Source of the DNA: Bradyrhizobium sp.
Lineage (GTDB): Bacteria; Pseudomonadota; Alphaproteobacteria; Rhizobiales; Xanthobacteraceae
Length of the DNA stretch: 10,524 nucleotides
Assembly (NCBI GenBank): GCA_028290305.1
Contig: JAQGKC010000351.1
Location: forward strand, 1-10,524
Reading direction: 5' to 3'
Of the stretch, positions 6,856 through 10,524 are shown piece by piece. The notes under the pieces are model-generated. The model searched no databases. It had not been told where the DNA came from and saw nothing but the letters and a program-made list of their open reading frames with translations. The translations under genes were made by a program, and so were the position numbers. How positions within the stretch are numbered: the first letter of the stretch is position 1; each line of letters begins with the position of its first letter.

Positions 6856-6980
6856 TAGTTTTTGCGAATGCACATTTTGAAAGCAGAGCGCGGCGGTGCT
6901 TGCCCAGCCATAATGTTTAGATCTGGAACAACGCCCTATGGCTTTCTCGCGCGCTGAGTTGCTCGCGTCGCGCAGCCTTC

Positions 6981-7007
6981 GCTCGGCCAGCAAATCAAGG
7001 GCCGAGC
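6981..7007 (-). terminator. Perfect inverted repeat after the amidohydrolase gene (3'-end hairpin)
   Basis: GCTCGGCC (6981-6988) and GGCCGAGC (7000-7007) are perfect 8-bp arms around an 11-base loop. The first arm in the transcript begins one base after the TGA at 7009-7011. No U-tract follows, so this is not a textbook intrinsic terminator. It may protect the mRNA 3' end or act with Rho. It marks the end of the upstream operon. Confidence 0.5.
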
Positions 7008-7008
7008 A

Positions 7009-8514
7009 TCACCCGGCGTCGGACGCCCAACGCGTAAAGCCGAGGTCGGTGCGATAGCAGCGGCGGATGATGTCCGCGAAGGCGGGCTCGAACGGCTGGT
7101 TCGCGGCTTCAACGCCACTTGTATACGCCTGGAATTCCGGCATCAGGGCGCGCAACTCGGCCAGGAGTGCCTTTTCATCCACCTTGGTGAGCCGGCCTTC
7201 CTGCACCACGACCTCGCCGTTGACCATCACGGTCTCGATCGACGACCCGTTCTCGCAATAGACCAGGTGGTTCCGGATATCGTTGAGCGGCGCGAAGTTC
7301 ACCGTGTGCATGTCGAGGATGAGCAGGTCGGCCTTCTTGCCCACCTCCAGCGAGCCGATCTCCTTCTCGATGAGAGCCGAACGAGCGCCGCCAAGCGTGC
7401 AGGCGTGGAGCACCTCGGACGCGTTCAACCAACGCGACCAGTCCGGGTTGTTGATCTTATGCGCCAGACCGGCCGCCTTCATGACATCGAACATGCGCGG
7501 CGTGTCGTTCGAGCAGATGCCGTCCGAGCCGAGCGCCACATTGACACCCGCCTCGAGCAGCCTGCGGATGGGCGCGATGCCCGCCCCGAGCTTCTGGTTT
7601 GAGATGGTGTTGTGGACGATCGAGACCCCAGCCTTGCCCATCAGCGCAATATCGTCCGCGCTGACCCAGATCGAATGGGCGATCGTGGTCCAGGGGTTCA
7701 GGAGGCCGAGGTCATGCATGTAGCGCATCAGCGACTTGCCGTAGAGCACCGGGCCGGTAACGCCCTGCACCTTGGTTTCCACGACATGCGTGTGGAACGG
7801 AACCCCCCACTCCTTGGCGAGATCGTTGGCCGCCAGCATGAGTTCCGGCGTGCAGCGCTGCGGCGCCGATGGGGCGAGCATGAAGCGCAGACGGCCCGAG
7901 CGGCCATGATAGCGATCATGCGCCTGTTTGACGAAACTCACATAGTCGTCGACGGTGGGCGGCGATAGCTTGTTGACCTCGTCCTGCAGATGTTGCGGCA
8001 CCGTTTCGCGGGCGAATGGGATCGTGTCGAGAAAGTTCTTGTCGACCACATGGGCCGAAACGGTGGCCCGGATACCGATATCGTCATAGGCTTGGAAGGC
8101 CGCGCCCAGAAGCTCCATCTCGGCCTTCGGGCTCTCGTAGAGGTCGTCCGACAGGCAGGTCACGCCCGTTTTCAGCGATTCGATCGCGACCAGCATGCTG
8201 CGCAGGTAGACGAGCCGCTCGGGCAGGCGCTTGGCCGCCAGGATCGGGTACGAGTACAGCATCCAAAATTCGAGCGGCATATTGTCGTAGCGGCCCTTGA
8301 ACAGCGCCTCATTGGAATGGAGATGCGAGTTCATCAGGCCGGGCATGACCAGCTTTCCGGTGCCGTCGATCACCGTCGCATCGGCGGGCGCCTGGACGGC
8401 GGTGCCGATCGCCGTGATCCGATCGCCCTCGACTAAAACGTCGCCCGTGAACGGCTCAGCGCCATGTTGTCCTCCCATGGCGAGGATAGTGGCACCCTTG
8501 ATGAACGTGGTCAT
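7009..8514 (-). CDS. Metal-dependent amidohydrolase, ATZ/TRZ-type deaminase or hydrolase
   Basis: A 501-residue cytoplasmic enzyme of the amidohydrolase superfamily (PF01979), in the branch with atrazine chlorohydrolase, TrzN, guanine deaminase and SAH/MTA deaminase. Metal and catalytic residues are in place: His64 and His66 in PGLMNSHLHS, His243 and Glu246 in HTHVVETK, His280 in TTIAHSIW, and Asp331 in LGSDGICSND. N- and C-terminal strands form the usual composite beta-domain, with EIGSLEVGKKADLLILD (385-401) near the end. The stretch VHNTISNQKLGAGIAP takes the place of the usual HCPxSN-L-G-G-P, an active-site-adjacent change. An ATG at 8535 directly abuts the upstream stop (TAAATG) but lacks a ribosome site; the ATG at 8514 has GGAG 6 bases upstream and is preferred. 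It is the last gene of the polyamine-type importer operon, so it probably deaminates or hydrolyses the imported, likely nitrogen-rich, compound. Substrate unknown. Confidence 0.92.
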   Translation of the reverse strand: MTTFIKGATILAMGGQHGAEPFTGDVLVEGDRITAIGTAVQAPADATVIDGTGKLVMPGLMNSHLHSNEALFKGRYDNMPLEFWMLYSYPILAAKRLPERLVYLRSMLVAIESLKTGVTCLSDDLYESPKAEMELLGAAFQAYDDIGIRATVSAHVVDKNFLDTIPFARETVPQHLQDEVNKLSPPTVDDYVSFVKQAHDRYHGRSGRLRFMLAPSAPQRCTPELMLAANDLAKEWGVPFHTHVVETKVQGVTGPVLYGKSLMRYMHDLGLLNPWTTIAHSIWVSADDIALMGKAGVSIVHNTISNQKLGAGIAPIRRLLEAGVNVALGSDGICSNDTPRMFDVMKAAGLAHKINNPDWSRWLNASEVLHACTLGGARSALIEKEIGSLEVGKKADLLILDMHTVNFAPLNDIRNHLVYCENGSSIETVMVNGEVVVQEGRLTKVDEKALLAELRALMPEFQAYTSGVEAANQPFEPAFADIIRRCYRTDLGFTRWASDAG

Positions 8515-8520
8515 GCTGAT

Positions 8521-8524
8521 CTCC
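8521..8524 (-). promoter_or_regulatory. Ribosome binding site deciding the amidohydrolase start
   Basis: GGAG lies 6 bases before the ATG at 8514. The other in-frame ATG at 8535 follows the upstream gene's TAA with no comparable motif, so it could be used only by reinitiation. Confidence 0.6.
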
Positions 8525-8535
8525 GGTTTTCGCAT

Positions 8536-9624
8536 TTAAGGATCAAGAAAGTAGCCGTCGCGCGGCGACCAATGCGCCAGCACCGCGTCGCCCACGGCAA
8601 GCGGCGCGGCTTCGAGGTCGCGCAGGCTGGTCTGCGCCTGCAGCACGAAGCCATTGGCGGCATCCAGGAAGACCATGACGGTCGAGCCGATGAATTCCAG
8701 CGTTGCGACCCGCGCCGCGACGGTGTTGGCGGGCTCCGGCGGTTGGGATCGAGTGATCGCGATCCGGTCGACTGCTACCACCAGAGTCGTGGATTGGCCC
8801 ACCGAAACCGGGATTGACCCTTGCGGCTCGGCCGCGATCAGGCCGAGGCCGGTCTCGATCACGACGTGGACGCCCTCGACCGACCGCACGGCTCCCGGCA
8901 GGATGTTGTTGCCGCCGATAAACTCCGCCACGAACCGGTTGCCAGCCCGGCGGTAGATGTCTCGCGGCGTTCCGACCTGCTGCACCCGGCCCTCGTTCAT
9001 GATGACCACGCGGTCCGCCATGGCGAAGGCCTCGGAATGGCTGTGGGTCACGCAGATGAAAGTGATGCCGAGCTCCCGGTGCAGTCGCACGAGTTCGGCC
9101 TGCATCTTGACCTTGAGATGGGGGTCGAGCGCGCTCAAGGGCTCGTCGAGCAGCAGGACCTCTGGTTCGGTGGCCAGCGCCCGCGCCAGGGCCACGCGTT
9201 GGCGCTGGCCACCGGACAATTGTGCGGGCGAGCGATCCGCCAGTTCCGCGATCCCCATGCGGCTCATCCAGTCATCCGCCTTGGCGCGCCGCACGGCTGC
9301 CGGCACGCCGCGCTGCTTAAGCCCGAACTCGACATTCCGGCGGACCGACAGGAAGGGGAACAAGGCGTAGCTCTGCCACACGAGGGGCGTATCGCGCGCC
9401 CATGGCGGATCGTCGATGAGGCTGCGGCCCCACATGCGGATGTCGCCCGCGCTTGGGCGGTCCAGTCCGGCGATCATGCGCAGCGTCGTGGTCTTGCCGC
9501 AGCCGGACGGACCCATGAGGGCCACAAACTCGCCTTTGTCGATGGTCAGCGACACGTCCGCGACCGCGATTTGATCATCGTACCGCTTGGCCACGTCCTG
9601 CAGCTCGAACATGGTCACGGCCAT
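8536..9624 (-). CDS. ABC importer ATPase, PotA-like (spermidine/putrescine family)
   Basis: A 362-residue ATPase for a PotBC-type importer. The nucleotide-binding domain holds Walker A GPSGCGKTT (38-46), Q-loop Gln84 in VWQSYALFP, signature LSGGQRQR (136-143), Walker B LLLDE (157-161), D-loop SALD (164-167) and switch His194 in VTHSHSEA. Residues from about 240 form a TOBE domain, which in this family often binds ligand or modulates activity. Two small departures stand out: Trp83 where Phe is usual before the Q-loop Gln, and THSHSEA in place of the common THDQEEA. Both core residues (Gln, His) remain, so the enzyme should work. The ATG at 9624 follows an AAGGG about 9 bases upstream; a second ATG four codons in lacks one. 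It lies 31 bases after the permease gene, and its stop (TAA) directly abuts an ATG of the amidohydrolase frame. Molybdate, iron or sugar-phosphate families are less likely given the paired permeases. Confidence 0.95.
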   Translation of the reverse strand: MAVTMFELQDVAKRYDDQIAVADVSLTIDKGEFVALMGPSGCGKTTTLRMIAGLDRPSAGDIRMWGRSLIDDPPWARDTPLVWQSYALFPFLSVRRNVEFGLKQRGVPAAVRRAKADDWMSRMGIAELADRSPAQLSGGQRQRVALARALATEPEVLLLDEPLSALDPHLKVKMQAELVRLHRELGITFICVTHSHSEAFAMADRVVIMNEGRVQQVGTPRDIYRRAGNRFVAEFIGGNNILPGAVRSVEGVHVVIETGLGLIAAEPQGSIPVSVGQSTTLVVAVDRIAITRSQPPEPANTVAARVATLEFIGSTVMVFLDAANGFVLQAQTSLRDLEAAPLAVGDAVLAHWSPRDGYFLDP

Positions 9625-9655
9625 AGCGGCGGGCCCTTGGGGAAGCAGCCGGACA

Positions 9656-10450
9656 TCAGACCTTCCGTCTCGTCAGAATTTGCGCGAGCACCACTAGGAT
9701 GGCGCTGACGGCGAACACGAGGGAGCCGACCGCGTTGATGCGTGGGCTCACCTGCCCCTGCAGCATCGCGAGCACGCGCACGGGCAGCGTCTCGTTGAGC
9801 CCTGACACGAACCAGGCGATCATGTACTCGTCGAACGAGACTGCGGCCGTAATGAAGAGAGAGGCCAGAATCGCCGGCAGCGCGAACGGGATCACGATCT
9901 CGCGCAAGCTCGTCCAGGCATTCGCGCCGAGATTCCAGGCAGCGGGCTCCAGGTCAGGGTCGAGATCGGCGAGCCGCATCCGTACAAGCGCCATCGCGAA
10001 AGGCGAGCAGAGCACCACGTGGCCCGCCACCACGCCCGCCAGCGTGCCCGACAGACCAATCCTGCCCTCGAACGTCAGCATGGCGACGCCCAGGATGACG
10101 ACCGGGACCGTGGGTGGAAGCGAGGCGAGCGCCATGTAGGTCCGCTTGCCGAAAAAGCGGAACCGGTAATCCACATAGGCGGCAGCGAAACCAAGCACGG
10201 TCGCGATGGCGGCAGCGGCGGCCGCCACGATCAGGCTGTTCACCAGGCTACGGCGCACGCTGTCATCCGTGAGAACGGCAGCGTACCAAGCGAGGCTGAA
10301 CCCGCCCCAGGGCAGGCTGGGGAAGCGGTCGGCGTTAAACGAAAACACGACCGTGGACACGATCGGAGCGAACACAAACAGGAACACCAGCGCGGTCCAG
10401 CCGCCGAGCGCGGCCGCGCACGTCCCCTCGCGAAGATCGCGGGCCTTCAC
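9656..10450 (-). CDS. ABC importer permease, PotC-like
   Basis: A 264-residue inner-membrane permease of the polyamine/opine importer family (BPD_transp_1 fold). Hydrophobic segments at about 16-38, 70-93, 108-125, 136-156, 188-206 and 238-258 give the six helices usual for PotC. The ATPase-contact EAA loop is clear at 168-192: EPAAWNLGANAW, then SLREIVIPFALPAI. The N-terminal region (SFNADRFPSLPWGGFSLAWY, 37-56) is a typical PotC periplasmic segment. The start codon is GTG at 10450, preceded by a strong purine-rich site (GGAAGGAAGG, ending 4 bases before it) and overlapping the upstream stop as GTGA. It pairs with the upstream permease and the PotA-like ATPase. The binding protein is not in the window and probably lies further upstream. 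Confidence 0.94.
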   Translation of the reverse strand: MKARDLREGTCAAALGGWTALVFLFVFAPIVSTVVFSFNADRFPSLPWGGFSLAWYAAVLTDDSVRRSLVNSLIVAAAAAAIATVLGFAAAYVDYRFRFFGKRTYMALASLPPTVPVVILGVAMLTFEGRIGLSGTLAGVVAGHVVLCSPFAMALVRMRLADLDPDLEPAAWNLGANAWTSLREIVIPFALPAILASLFITAAVSFDEYMIAWFVSGLNETLPVRVLAMLQGQVSPRINAVGSLVFAVSAILVVLAQILTRRKV

Positions 10451-10524
10451 GACGCCTTCCTTCCACCGTAGGCGATACGCATCAGGACGCCGAGCACCAC
10501 CATCAGGGTGACAATCATGGAGAC
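10447..10524 (-). CDS. C-terminal end of a PotB-like permease (cut by window edge)
   Basis: An open frame enters from the window edge and ends in TGA at 10447-10449. The 25 visible residues comprise a hydrophobic helix (SMIVTLMVVLGVLMRIAYG) followed by a short basic tail GRKAS, as at the end of PotB/PotC-type permeases. The 4-base GTGA overlap with the PotC-like gene and the conserved order permease-permease-ATPase support the reading. Too little is visible to show any family motif, so the assignment rests mainly on context. Confidence 0.75.
   Translation of the reverse strand, partial: VSMIVTLMVVLGVLMRIAYGGRKAS

Larger units (their letters stand above)
6649..7008. other. 360-base gene-free region between the two operons
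   Basis: No credible gene is seen on either strand; the open frames that enter it are out-of-frame or upstream extensions of the binding-protein gene. The part from about 6720 to 6900 is visibly richer in A and T than the coding DNA on both sides, as expected of a promoter region. It holds the candidate promoter, a repeat cluster and operator-like site, the binding-protein ribosome site at its low end, and the inverted repeat that closes the upstream operon at its high end. Confidence 0.75.

Noticed and set aside
6297..6911. 204-codon minus-strand open frame overlapping the binding-protein 5' end and the spacer
   Set aside because: It is in another frame than the binding protein, has no ribosome site or domain, and its upstream half lies in the AT-rich regulatory region.
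8821..9708. 295-codon open frame on the plus strand opposite the PotA-like gene
   Set aside because: Antisense shadow with no domain and His/Arg/Gln-rich composition; the minus strand holds all ATPase motifs.
1..10524. CRISPR array, tRNA, transposon or phage remnants
   Set aside because: No regularly spaced repeats, cloverleaf-like sequence, transposase or integrase motif, or terminal inverted repeats were seen.

Overview
The window looks like chromosomal or large-replicon DNA of a metabolically versatile alphaproteobacterium, probably of the Rhizobiales (Bradyrhizobium, Mesorhizobium or a relative). The reasons are the high GC content, the density of ABC importers, the fused LivM-LivG polypeptide and the tight overlaps between genes. 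This placement is an inference from gene content and style, not from a database match. Every gene I can support lies on the minus strand, so transcription runs from high to low coordinates. I see no tRNA, rRNA, CRISPR array, transposase or integrase.

There are two apparent operons. The upstream one (10524 down to 7009) runs: C-terminal end of a PotB-like permease (cut by the window edge), PotC-like permease, PotA-like ATPase, then a metal-dependent amidohydrolase of the ATZ/TRZ (chlorohydrolase/deaminase) type. It ends in a perfect 8-bp inverted repeat that begins one base after the amidohydrolase stop. This is a spermidine/putrescine-family importer joined to a cytoplasmic hydrolase or deaminase that probably acts on the imported compound.

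A gene-free stretch of about 360 bases (6649-7008) follows. Its middle part is clearly more AT-rich than the flanking genes. It holds a candidate sigma-70-type promoter and a cluster of inverted and direct repeats that includes a PdhR/FadR-like half-palindrome. It probably controls the second operon.

The second operon (6648 to below 1) runs: periplasmic substrate-binding protein, LivH permease, LivM-LivG fusion, LivF ATPase, a cyclase/kynurenine-formamidase-family metallohydrolase and an amidase-signature enzyme (3' end outside the window). LivH/LivMG/LivF are joined by ATGA overlaps, and the cyclase starts 2 bases after the livF stop. A complete hydrophobic-amino-acid/amide-type importer thus sits upstream of two C-N hydrolases. 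The simplest reading is import of an amide-, imide- or N-acyl-type compound, opening or deacylation by the cyclase-family enzyme, and release of ammonia or an amine by the amidase. The substrate cannot be read from the sequence. A long hairpin with a U-rich tail between the cyclase and amidase genes may lower or condition amidase expression.

Nothing here amounts to a clearly new defence or mobile system. The points most worth pursuing are the undescribed substrate of this importer-plus-hydrolases cassette, its operator region, the intercistronic hairpins, and the polyamine-type importer paired with an amidohydrolase.
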